A stretch of 23,345 nucleotides of DNA from Methanobacteriota archaeon (GTDB lineage Archaea > Thermoplasmatota > Poseidoniia > MGIII > CG-Epi1), in contig JAPOKN010000016.1 of NCBI GenBank assembly GCA_029977605.1, positions 1 through 23,345 of the forward strand, in the 5' to 3' direction. Every line of letters begins with the position of its first letter. The first letter of the stretch is position 1. The position numbers were made by a program, and so were the translations under genes. This document shows positions 7,544-15,099 of this stretch, in pieces. The notes under the pieces were generated by a model. It did no database searches, was not told where the DNA came from, and saw nothing but the letters and a program-made list of their open reading frames with translations.

Positions 7544-10500
7544 CTATGAACAGCCTGTGGTAGACCCACAGCTTACGCATTTAAGGCAACTACCGTTAGA
7601 TACTAAGGTGAACTGACCGCATTCAGGACATGGATCACCTTCATAACCATACTTTTCAGCTTCTTTTACAAGTGCATTATCCCCAGAAATCATAGGTGCA
7701 TTTTCTGTAGACAAATCAGTTACTGTTGATTGAAATGAGCTTGAATCACTAGATGAAGTAGTCATATCATCTAAAGTTAGTTGAATTTCATGGCCATCAG
7801 TAGCTTCACCTGCTGGAGAAAGGCCTGAATTCAAATTCTGCTCTGTTTCAGCTTCTCCTTCGCTTCTAACTATATCTGGCTTCAAATCCTCTGGCTTAAC
7901 ATGGGAAAGATCATTTCTATCCAAATAGTTAACTGCTAAATCTCTGAAAATGTAATCTAAAATACTAGTTGACATCTTAATACGTTCATTTCCAATAACC
8001 GGACCGTTAGGCTCGAATCTGGTAAAAACAAATGCATCAACAAATTCCTTTAGAGGTACACCATGTTGTAAACCAAGACTTACTGCAATAGCAAAAGCAT
8101 TTGTTAAAGCCTTGAAAGCCGCACCTTCTTTATGCATGTCAATAAAGACTTCTCCCAAGGTTCCATCGTCGTACTCACCAGTGTGTAAGTATACGTTATG
8201 ACCTCCTATCTTTGCTTTTTGAATATATCCTTTTCTCTTATTAGGCAACTTTCTTCTTTGTGCAATATACCGAGTAACTATTTTACTTGCAAGAGGAATT
8301 GCATCTGGAGTTGGAAGTGCCTTAGCCATAGTTTCCACGGCTTGCTCGGTGCTAACCATGGTCTCGGACATCATTTCCTCTTCATCAATATCAACTTTCA
8401 ACACGGTTCCAGACATAAGAGGTTGACTTAATTTTGAACCGTCTCTGTAAAGTGCATTAGCTTTAATCATTGCTCTCCAAGAATCCATGTAAACTTGCTT
8501 GATGTCTTCAATCGTAGATTCGTGAGGCATGTTGATTGTTTTTGAGATAGCTCCTGAAATGAAAGGTTGAGCTGCAGCCATCATATTGATATGAGCACTC
8601 CAGCCAATAAATCGTGTACCATACTGACCACACTTATTTGCACAATCGAAAACGGCTAAATCACTATCTTTTATGTGAGGTGCTCCCTCTATAGTTAACC
8701 TGCCGAAAATGAAGTCATTGGCTTCATTAATTTGCTCTTTTGTGTAACCTAAATGCTCTAATAAATCAAAATTCCAGTTGTCCAAGAATTCCTCTTTAAC
8801 TCTTAATTTTTCTACGCAGAATTCCGTACCCACCATAGATGGTGTTACAAGTAAGCCTACAGATGTGAAACTACTAATTTGAGATTCTAGGGAATCAATT
8901 ATATCATTAGTTAAGCCTTTACGTATTAATGATTCTCTGTTAATACCTGGCGCCTCAGAAAATGTTCCTGTACCTATTACATAATCAACTATTTCTTTTG
9001 ATTGTACTGAATCGTATCCTAATCTATCGAGAGCAACCGGAACTGACTGATTAATTATCCTAAGCATACCTCCACCAGCAAGAGTCTTAAACTTTACAAG
9101 TGCAAAATCTGGTTCTATACCTGTAGTGTCACAGTCCATTACTATGCCAATAGTTCCAGTTGGTGCAATTACTGTAGCTTGGGCATTTCTAAAACCATGT
9201 TTTTCACCTTCGGAGACTACCTGATCCCAGCAATTCTGTGCTGCTGAAAGTAAATATTCAGGACAGTAGTTAGAATCAATGCCTCTCGGTGTTACCGTAA
9301 GACCTTCATACTCCTTAGAAGGGACATTGTATGCTGCTCTTCTATGATTTCTCATAACTCTTAACATATTGTCCTTATTTTGCTCATATCTTGGGAATGG
9401 ACCTTGTACAGAAGACATTTCTGCACTTGCGGCGTATGAAACTCCTCCCAAAATAGATGTAAGCGCTCCGCAAATTGCTGTAGCTCTGTTATCATCATAT
9501 GGAATACCCATGCGCATCAACAAAGAACCAATATTAGCATAGCCTAATCCTAATGTCCTATAATCATAACTTCGTTGAGCAATCGCTTCTGAAGGGAATT
9601 GTGCCATTAATACTGAAATCTCTAACGCCACAGTCCATAACCTTATTGCGTGACTATACTTTTCAGTATCAAACTTAGTAGTTTCATCATCATAGAATTT
9701 AACTAAGTTAAGACTTGCAAGGTTACAGGCTGTGTCATCCAAGAACATGTACTCAGAACAAGGATTGCTGCCGTTGATTGGGCCATCCGGTGAGCATGTA
9801 TGCCACTCATTAATAGTGGTATCATATTGCAACCCTGGATCTGCACAAGACCATGCTGCTTTAGATATCTTATCCCATAATTCATTAGCTGGAATAGATT
9901 TACATGGCGCTGGATCTCTGGCCTCCTCTTTAGCATCATCTAATTCAGTTCTCCAGTATAAATTCCAGTCGCCTTCATCAAGAACTGCCTGCATGAAGTC
10001 ATTACTGACTCTAACTGAATTATTACTATTTTGACCTGAAACTGTAGAATAAGCATCGCCTTCCCAAGAGGTATCATATGTTTCAATGTCCATGTGAGTG
10101 TAACCTTGTTCCCCTAGTTCAAGAACTCTTGCAATTATGTTTTCAGGGACATAAGCTTGCATAGCCACACTAATTGCTTTAGCCAAAGACCTATTTTTAC
10201 CTTGATCAAATTTAGAATCTTCTTCAGGATGTGCTTGTATTGCAGCTAAAATTTCATTTGCATGATTTTGAAGATGTTGTGAACCTGAAACTAGTGCAGC
10301 AACCTTCTCTTCTTCTGTTAATTTCCAATCAATGAATGCTTCTATGTCTGGATGATCCATATCCAAACTAACCATTTTAGCAGCTCTACGTGTTGTACCT
10401 CCAGATTTTATTGCACCTGCAGCACGGTCACCTATTCGCAAAAACGACATAAGTCCGGAAGACATACCACCACCAGAAAGTGGCTCTCCATCTCCTCTTA

Positions 10501-11233
10501 TCTTTGAAAAATTACTACCTGTTCCAGAACCAAATTTAAACAGGCGAGCTTCACGTGTCCAAAGATCCATAATTCCGCCCTCATTAACTAAATCATCTGA
10601 AACTGATTGAATAAAACAAGCATGAGGTTGTGGATGCTCATATGCATTCACTGAACGCTCCAAATCACCAGTCTTCGGATTGACAAAATAATGCCCTTGG
10701 GCAGGACCTTCGATACCGTAAGCCCAGTTCAGACCTGTGTTAAACCACTGGGGCGAATTGGGAGAAACCATTTGGAATGCAAGCATATAACACATTTCAT
10801 CAAAATATGCTTTTGCGTCTTCTTCGCTAGCGAAATAGCCGTGCTTCCAACCCCAATAAGTCCAAGTCCCGGCTAAACGTCTAAAAGTTTGCTTACCATC
10901 AATTTCCTCACCAAATTTTTCCCCCTCACTAAGATCCTCCATCGATTTGAGATCTGGAACACTTCGCTGGAGCCAGGAGGGAACTGCCTTTTCCTTAACT
11001 TTTCTGAGTTTTTTAGGAATTCCGGCTTTTCTAAGATATTTTTGAGCAAGAACATTAGCTGCAACTTGACTGTAGTTATCTGGAAGATTAACATCCTTCA
11101 TTGAAAAAGCAACACTTCCATCAAAGTTTCTTATTTCAACATCTCTTCTTGACCAAGACAACTTATCAAAAGGATCTTTTCCACTTTCTGTGAAATGCCT
11201 AGATATATTTAATGCATTAGCTTTGGCTGGCAA
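7544..11233 (-). CDS. nrdJ: Adenosylcobalamin-dependent (class II) ribonucleotide reductase, long form
   Basis: It reduces ribonucleotides to deoxyribonucleotides using a thiyl radical generated from vitamin B12 coenzyme. The 1229-aa sequence has NSPQWFNTG near 160, the first active-site cysteine C206 in HACFIQSV, C480 in HTCSPDG, the catalytic finger-loop NPCSEY with C492, ATVIAPTGTIG in the barrel, and a C-terminal CPECG...CLKCVSCG...CS tail that fits a zinc-binding/redox-shuttle end. From memory, the length and the EEKVAALVSGS...SGQNSNNSVRV insert resemble the long NrdJ of Alphaproteobacteria more than compact archaeal forms, suggesting ancient transfer. A TAG stop lies directly before the TTG at 11233, so the start is this TTG or later; GGGGGGTGG upstream can serve as ribosome-binding site. 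No intein is seen. Confidence 0.96.
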   Translation of the reverse strand: MPAKANALNISRHFTESGKDPFDKLSWSRRDVEIRNFDGSVAFSMKDVNLPDNYSQVAANVLAQKYLRKAGIPKKLRKVKEKAVPSWLQRSVPDLKSMEDLSEGEKFGEEIDGKQTFRRLAGTWTYWGWKHGYFASEEDAKAYFDEMCYMLAFQMVSPNSPQWFNTGLNWAYGIEGPAQGHYFVNPKTGDLERSVNAYEHPQPHACFIQSVSDDLVNEGGIMDLWTREARLFKFGSGTGSNFSKIRGDGEPLSGGGMSSGLMSFLRIGDRAAGAIKSGGTTRRAAKMVSLDMDHPDIEAFIDWKLTEEEKVAALVSGSQHLQNHANEILAAIQAHPEEDSKFDQGKNRSLAKAISVAMQAYVPENIIARVLELGEQGYTHMDIETYDTSWEGDAYSTVSGQNSNNSVRVSNDFMQAVLDEGDWNLYWRTELDDAKEEARDPAPCKSIPANELWDKISKAAWSCADPGLQYDTTINEWHTCSPDGPINGSNPCSEYMFLDDTACNLASLNLVKFYDDETTKFDTEKYSHAIRLWTVALEISVLMAQFPSEAIAQRSYDYRTLGLGYANIGSLLMRMGIPYDDNRATAICGALTSILGGVSYAASAEMSSVQGPFPRYEQNKDNMLRVMRNHRRAAYNVPSKEYEGLTVTPRGIDSNYCPEYLLSAAQNCWDQVVSEGEKHGFRNAQATVIAPTGTIGIVMDCDTTGIEPDFALVKFKTLAGGGMLRIINQSVPVALDRLGYDSVQSKEIVDYVIGTGTFSEAPGINRESLIRKGLTNDIIDSLESQISSFTSVGLLVTPSMVGTEFCVEKLRVKEEFLDNWNFDLLEHLGYTKEQINEANDFIFGRLTIEGAPHIKDSDLAVFDCANKCGQYGTRFIGWSAHINMMAAAQPFISGAISKTINMPHESTIEDIKQVYMDSWRAMIKANALYRDGSKLSQPLMSGTVLKVDIDEEEMMSETMVSTEQAVETMAKALPTPDAIPLASKIVTRYIAQRRKLPNKRKGYIQKAKIGGHNVYLHTGEYDDGTLGEVFIDMHKEGAAFKALTNAFAIAVSLGLQHGVPLKEFVDAFVFTRFEPNGPVIGNERIKMSTSILDYIFRDLAVNYLDRNDLSHVKPEDLKPDIVRSEGEAETEQNLNSGLSPAGEATDGHEIQLTLDDMTTSSSDSSSFQSTVTDLSTENAPMISGDNALVKEAEKYGYEGDPCPECGQFTLVSNGSCLKCVSCGSTTGCS

Positions 11234-11237
11234 CTAG

Positions 11238-11255
11238 GCCACCCCCCAAGGTGGC
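11238..11255 (-). promoter_or_regulatory. Hairpin containing the ribosome-binding site of nrdJ
   Basis: On the minus strand a perfect 6-bp stem GCCACC/GGTGGC encloses a TTGGGG loop and ends 4 nt before the TTG start. The GGGG-GGTGG run that could pair with the 3' end of 16S rRNA forms the loop and 3' arm, so folding would hide it. A possible TATA element at about 11319-11327 would start a leader of roughly 60 nt including this hairpin. Confidence 0.5.
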
Positions 11256-11318
11256 TGAAATGACTCATCATTTACAAAAATTTGATTTAATTTCATGATT
11301 TTCTACCATTAAGCAACC

Positions 11319-11327
11319 TTATAATAA
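11319..11327 (-). promoter_or_regulatory. Possible TATA-like box of nrdJ
   Basis: On the minus strand TTATTATAA is the best TATA-like match in the 274-nt gap between nadE and nrdJ. It predicts transcription start near 11297 and a leader of about 60 nt, unlike the leaderless neighbours. The gap is AT-rich, so a chance match is possible. Confidence 0.35.
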
Positions 11328-11342
11328 GTATTTCATACGTTT

Positions 11343-11350
11343 AAAAAAAA
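11343..11350 (-). terminator. Second T-run downstream of nadE (T8)
   Basis: Eight consecutive T on the minus strand, followed within the gap by the nrdJ promoter candidate. Archaeal RNA polymerase terminates at U-tracts, so this may back up the tracts nearer nadE. Confidence 0.35.
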
Positions 11351-11416
11351 GTCAAAAAGTTCTATTTTTAGTAGTACGTCTACTCGAAAAATGAACAAAA
11401 AAGAGTAGAACCTGTC

Positions 11417-11434
11417 AAAAAACCAGTGTTGGTT
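11417..11434 (-). terminator. Hairpin plus T-run downstream of nadE
   Basis: On the minus strand AACCA-ACAC-TGGTT forms a 5-bp stem directly followed by T's, giving six T in a row where stem and tract merge. It lies about 75 nt past the nadE stop and has the shape of an intrinsic terminator. The stem is short. Confidence 0.35.
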
Positions 11435-11500
11435 CCACAAATTTAATGACAAAACCTGCTAAAAATAACTATACGTTAAATGACGTAATAAGTTAATTAT

Positions 11501-11507
11501 AAAAAAA
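11501..11507 (-). terminator. T7 tract directly after the nadE stop codon
   Basis: Seven T on the minus strand begin at the first base after the TGA of nadE. A U-tract is the main archaeal termination signal, so this is the nearest candidate 3' end. Confidence 0.45.
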
Positions 11508-12311
11508 TCAATGAGAGCCTATTGTTTCGCGCCAATCTAGACCTACAGTTCTAAGCCCTATTTTGCAAACTGGAGGGAATACTCTTTTGTGAATTGAGGC
11601 TCGAATCAAACTCTTAATTTTGTCGATCTTTTCAAGAGAAGTTCCAGTCTTTTCATTGATTTGTGAAACTGAATTGAACCTTTCTAATTCAAACAACACA
11701 TTATCAAGCTCATCGTAAGTAAAACCAAGTTCTAGTTCATCTGTTTGGTCTGGCCATAGTTCTGCAGTTGGTTTGCGAACTAAAATTTCAGACGGAATCT
11801 CTAAAATTTTTCCTAACTCAAATACTTGAGCTTTGTACAAATCTCCAATCGGAAGGAAATCTGTACCTCCATCTCCCCACTTAGTCCAATACCCTATCAA
11901 AAGTTCAGATTTATTAGAAGTGCCGATTACTAAATAATTTGATGAAAAACCAGCCCCGTAAAGTAGCGACATTCGTATCCTTGAGTGCAAATTTCCCTCA
12001 GATAACTGCTCGGAAAATAACGAAGAATTATCTTTGTAAGATGAAACTATGCCACTTATGTCAATCACTTTAGTATCTACACTTAGAGATTTAGCATGAC
12101 TTGTTGCTAAATTAACAGATTCTGTTACAGTAAAAGGCATAATCAGACCAGTTACTTTATCTGAACCTAATGCCTTAACAGCTAAAGAAAGTGTTACAGC
12201 TGAATCTATACCTCCTGATAGCCCTATAACAACTCCATCAGAATTTGCATCACCAACTCTGGTTCTAATGAAATTAGTTACTATGTCCAAAGTATCTGGC
12301 GGTACATTCAC
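11508..12311 (-). CDS. nadE: NAD+ synthase (stand-alone synthetase domain)
   Basis: It amidates nicotinic acid adenine dinucleotide to NAD+ using ATP and ammonia. At 267 aa it is only the synthetase domain, without the N-terminal glutaminase found in long bacterial and eukaryotic forms. The PP-loop SGGIDS lies at residues 32-37. GTSNKSELLIGYWTKWGDGGTDFLPIGDLYK and ELWPDQTDELELGFTYDELD (given in the protein's own order) are the ATP/substrate blocks of NadE. The start is a GTG at 12311, with a TATA-like element 26-28 nt upstream. It is divergent from a nitrilase-fold gene 68 nt away that could supply ammonia from glutamine. A T7 tract follows its stop codon. Confidence 0.94.
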   Translation of the reverse strand: MNVPPDTLDIVTNFIRTRVGDANSDGVVIGLSGGIDSAVTLSLAVKALGSDKVTGLIMPFTVTESVNLATSHAKSLSVDTKVIDISGIVSSYKDNSSLFSEQLSEGNLHSRIRMSLLYGAGFSSNYLVIGTSNKSELLIGYWTKWGDGGTDFLPIGDLYKAQVFELGKILEIPSEILVRKPTAELWPDQTDELELGFTYDELDNVLFELERFNSVSQINEKTGTSLEKIDKIKSLIRASIHKRVFPPVCKIGLRTVGLDWRETIGSH

Positions 12312-12332
12312 AATTTACGAAAAAGAAGGGAC

Positions 12333-12345
12333 TAATTTAAATTTA
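12333..12345 (-). promoter_or_regulatory. TATA-like box of nadE
   Basis: An AT-only near-palindrome (TAATTTAAATTTA on the plus strand) is centred about 28 nt before the GTG of nadE. It forms one half of the 68-nt divergent promoter shared with the nitrilase-like gene. Confidence 0.5.
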
Positions 12346-12350
12346 ACAAT

Positions 12351-12360
12351 ATTATATTAT
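12351..12360 (+). promoter_or_regulatory. TATA-like box of the nitrilase-like gene
   Basis: ATTATATTAT is centred about 25 nt before the ATG at 12380, consistent with a leaderless mRNA. It sits back-to-back with the nadE element, the two centres about 16 nt apart. Confidence 0.55.
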
Positions 12361-12379
12361 TACGGCGCTATCAGAGATT

Positions 12380-13174
12380 ATGCATTTAGCACTAGGACAA
12401 GTTCCTACAACTCTAGGAAACGTTGGTGAGAATCTAAAAAGTGTAGAGAAAGCCATCAAAGAAGCAAAAAATAAGTCTGAAGAGAATATTGACTTGATTG
12501 CATTTCCTGAGCTGTTTATTACTGGATATAATCTAAGAGACAATTATCACTCAGTGTCTGAATTAATACCTAGTAGCGATATTGCACAAGATGGGCTACT
12601 AACTTTAGCTAAAAAACATGACATTACTATTCTTACAGGTATCGTTGAAAGATCAAATAAATCCCTATTTAACTCTGCAGTAATGATCGGACCTGAAGGA
12701 TATTTGGGTCACTGTAGAAAGCAATATTTGCCTAATTTTGGGCCTTTTGAAGAAAAAACCTATTTTGGGGAAGGAAATGGAACTAATATTTTTAAGACTC
12801 AATTTGGAAATATAGGAGTTCAAATATGCTATGATTTATTTTTCCCAGACGTTTCAATGGAATTAGCTCAAAAAGGAGCTGATATAATTATTAATTTAGC
12901 AGCGAGCCCTACTACATCTCGCCCACTTTTCCATAGAGTACTCCCAGCTCGCGCAATCGAAACAACTTGTTATTACGCATTTGTAAATAATGTGGGAACT
13001 CAAGGAAATTTAGTATTTGCTGGAGAATCTTGCATTTTTGATCCTAGAGGTAAGGTAATGAGTGAAATAGAAAAATTTGAAGAAGGAATCCTTACCTGCG
13101 AAATCCCTCTTGAAAACGTTGAAAAATATCGAGATGCAAGACCTGTTCTAAGAGACTCCATGAATAGAGATTAG
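12380..13174 (+). CDS. Nitrilase-superfamily carbon-nitrogen hydrolase (possible glutaminase partner of NadE)
   Basis: A 264-aa amidohydrolase with the complete Glu-Lys-Cys triad: E44 in AFPELFITGY, K114 in HCRKQYLP and C150 in GVQICYDLFFPD. The family cleaves C-N bonds of amides or nitriles through a cysteine acyl-enzyme. The block YLPNFGPFEEKTYF resembles the LPNYGVFDEKRYF block that I recall from glutaminase domains of glutamine-dependent NAD synthetases. With nadE divergent next door, this suggests it releases ammonia from glutamine for NadE. That is inference: omega-amidase, N-carbamoylputrescine amidase or another substrate remain possible. The ATG at 12380 has a TATA-like box 25 nt upstream. 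A geranylgeranyl reductase follows 30 nt later with its own possible promoter. Confidence 0.85.
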   Translation: MHLALGQVPTTLGNVGENLKSVEKAIKEAKNKSEENIDLIAFPELFITGYNLRDNYHSVSELIPSSDIAQDGLLTLAKKHDITILTGIVERSNKSLFNSAVMIGPEGYLGHCRKQYLPNFGPFEEKTYFGEGNGTNIFKTQFGNIGVQICYDLFFPDVSMELAQKGADIIINLAASPTTSRPLFHRVLPARAIETTCYYAFVNNVGTQGNLVFAGESCIFDPRGKVMSEIEKFEEGILTCEIPLENVEKYRDARPVLRDSMNRD

Positions 13175-13182
13175 CTTTTTAT
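13175..13182 (+). promoter_or_regulatory. Possible TATA-like box of the geranylgeranyl reductase gene
   Basis: CTTTTTAT begins at the base after the nitrilase stop codon and is centred about 26 nt before the ATG at 13205, fitting a leaderless start. Confidence 0.4.
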
Positions 13183-13204
13183 CCTACCCTAATAACATTG
13201 TCAT

Positions 13205-14464
13205 ATGTACGATGTAGCTGTTGTAGGCCAAGGCCCTGCAGGTGGAATGGCTGCATTAAGGCTAGCTGAAGCTGGGCATTCAGTCGTTACTTTTGACCGT
13301 AAAAGACGTGTTGGCGACCCTGTCCATTGCGGGGAAGGATTGGGTAAAATCGCGCTTGAAAATGCAGATTATCCAGTAGGAGACTGGGCAATAAGGTCAG
13401 TCGAGGGTAATCGAATTAGAATGCCTAATGGGAAATCTGTTGGGTTAATGTCTCCAGGATATTCAATTCATAGATGGGGACTGGATCAAAGTATCTCTGA
13501 TGACGCTGTCGAAGCTGGAGCCACTAGACACGAAGGCGTTAGAATAACCAAAGTTAACAGAGATAAGGATGGATGGATTTTATCATCAAAAGATGGTGAA
13601 GAGGCTAAAGCAAAACAATTAGTTGTTGCTGAAGGCAGAGTACCAAATATTGTAACGCAAATAGGACTCCAAGGAAACGAAAAATTAAGATTATTACCTG
13701 GTTTACAATACAAATTTAAGAGAGAAGATGTTGATTTTCCTGACACTGACTATTTTGACTTCTACATAAATCCAAGATACGCTGATGGATATATTTGGGT
13801 TTTTCCAAGAAATGATATTTTTAATGTAGGAATTGTAGCTACAAATGGCGCAAAAGCAGGATTGGATTATTTTTGTAGAGAGCATATGAGCGTAGAACCA
13901 GACAAACGAGTTGAGAGTGAAATAGGGCATCGCCAAAATGGAGGTTTAATTCCAAGAGATGGGCCAATTCCTATTTTCTCAACAAAAAATGCATATGTTG
14001 TAGGAGATGCGGCTGGATTAACTAATCCTATCACAAAAGGAGGTGTGCATGTTGGAATGCTTTCTGGTCAATATGCTGCAATTGCAATACAGAATGAACT
14101 TGGTACTGGGAAGTTAACTCCACCGTCTCACTCTGTAAATTGCCATGAATTAAGAGGGCAATATTGGGAAAAAAGTGGTAAAGCATTACATCCTGATTTA
14201 GAATCTCATGTATGGTATGACCGAATAATGAAAAGGCAACCTTGGACACAACAAAAATTTGTAGATCAGTCTAAGTTAATTTACTCTTTGGATAAGAGAA
14301 TTTTAAATTTAATTGGTGAAATTTATGATGGAAATAATTATTCAAAATTGCCTTGGATTAAAATGATAGGGGTTTTAATCAAAAATCCTGATTTATTACC
14401 AATGGCTGGAAAATTATTAAAAATTAAATCAAGTTTGAAAGTTACTGAAACTTACGGCTGGTAA
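13205..14464 (+). CDS. Geranylgeranyl reductase family flavoprotein (archaeal lipid saturation)
   Basis: A 419-aa FAD enzyme. The N-terminal dinucleotide fold GQGPAGGMAALRLAEAGHSV lies at about 8-27. HCGEGLG at 41-47 matches the conserved Cys motif next to the flavin in geranylgeranyl reductases. The second flavin motif VVGDAAGLTNPITKGGVHVG starts at about residue 265. The family saturates the geranylgeranyl chains of archaeal ether lipids (digeranylgeranylglycerophospholipid reductase) and, in phototrophs, of chlorophyll and tocopherol precursors; the archaeal setting favours membrane lipids. No other lipid gene is adjacent. The last codons overlap by 13 nt the convergent methyltransferase gene. 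Confidence 0.9.
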   Translation: MYDVAVVGQGPAGGMAALRLAEAGHSVVTFDRKRRVGDPVHCGEGLGKIALENADYPVGDWAIRSVEGNRIRMPNGKSVGLMSPGYSIHRWGLDQSISDDAVEAGATRHEGVRITKVNRDKDGWILSSKDGEEAKAKQLVVAEGRVPNIVTQIGLQGNEKLRLLPGLQYKFKREDVDFPDTDYFDFYINPRYADGYIWVFPRNDIFNVGIVATNGAKAGLDYFCREHMSVEPDKRVESEIGHRQNGGLIPRDGPIPIFSTKNAYVVGDAAGLTNPITKGGVHVGMLSGQYAAIAIQNELGTGKLTPPSHSVNCHELRGQYWEKSGKALHPDLESHVWYDRIMKRQPWTQQKFVDQSKLIYSLDKRILNLIGEIYDGNNYSKLPWIKMIGVLIKNPDLLPMAGKLLKIKSSLKVTETYGW

Positions 14465-15099
14465 GTTATCATCACAGAAGTTTGTTCAGGCTCATATTTA
14501 TGTTTTCCAAAGAGTTTCTCTTCTTTCACTTCATCAAAAATTAATTTTTCAGATTCTTTGTAGATGTTATAGAAATCTCTTGGAACGGGATATGTTTGAA
14601 ATTTATAGTTGAAATCTTCATACAAATTAGCACCAATCCACAAAATTCCACCTGAATTAAGAGAATCTAAAATTTTATCGATTATCACCTTTTGTTCTGA
14701 TAAAGTAAAACATCCTATTACACCATATAATATAACCAAGTCAAATTTTTCATTTAAATCATTGAGGTACGATAAAATATCTTCACGGTAAAAATTTCCA
14801 CTAGGTACTTTTTTTTTAGCCTGATGAATATTTAGTCTAATTAAATCGACGCCAAATGCATTACATTTATGATTCTCTACTGCATATTGTAGCATTGTGC
14901 CTGTACCGCATCCCAAGTCCAAAACATTTTTATTATCTAAATCCAGTCTATTATAATCGATTACCTTGGAAATCATCTTTTCTAAATCTGAGCCTGTTAA
15001 CTTTAACCAAACTGCACCATTATTAGTAAAATAATTTCTTAAAGAATACAGGTTCATAACTATGCTAATGTGAAAGAAATTCTTCAAAGATTGAAACAT
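14452..15099 (-). CDS. Class I SAM-dependent methyltransferase, substrate unknown
   Basis: A 215-aa protein with a clear SAM-binding motif I, VLDLGCGTGTML at 59-70, an acidic motif II in FGVDLIRLNIHQAK, and motif III-like LNSGGILWIGANLYED. Between them FDLVILYGVIGCFTLSE is the usual small-molecule methyltransferase strand. No DPPY/NPPY motif is visible, which argues against DNA or RNA N-methylation but does not settle the substrate. It is the last gene of a five-gene minus-strand run and starts in a TAATG overlap with the stop codon of the PqqB-like gene. ATG at codon 15 is an alternative start. Its 3' end overlaps the convergent geranylgeranyl reductase by 13 nt. Confidence 0.85.
   Translation of the reverse strand: MFQSLKNFFHISIVMNLYSLRNYFTNNGAVWLKLTGSDLEKMISKVIDYNRLDLDNKNVLDLGCGTGTMLQYAVENHKCNAFGVDLIRLNIHQAKKKVPSGNFYREDILSYLNDLNEKFDLVILYGVIGCFTLSEQKVIIDKILDSLNSGGILWIGANLYEDFNYKFQTYPVPRDFYNIYKESEKLIFDEVKEEKLFGKHKYEPEQTSVMITYQP

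Noticed and set aside
11215..11275. A 20-codon upstream ORF on the minus strand (starts MMSHFSHLGG) running through the nrdJ hairpin and ending inside nrdJ.
   Set aside because: Too short to judge, and it has no junction of the kind seen for the other small genes. Kept only as a possible leader peptide.
11264..11275. ATGATGA on the minus strand resembling a C box of an archaeal C/D box guide RNA.
   Set aside because: No CTGA D box at suitable distance and no C'/D' pair, so a chance match in AT-rich DNA is more likely.
11234..11507. Cobalamin riboswitch upstream of the B12-dependent nrdJ.
   Set aside because: The gap lacks the conserved core and B12-box sequences of known cobalamin riboswitches; only a simple hairpin is seen.
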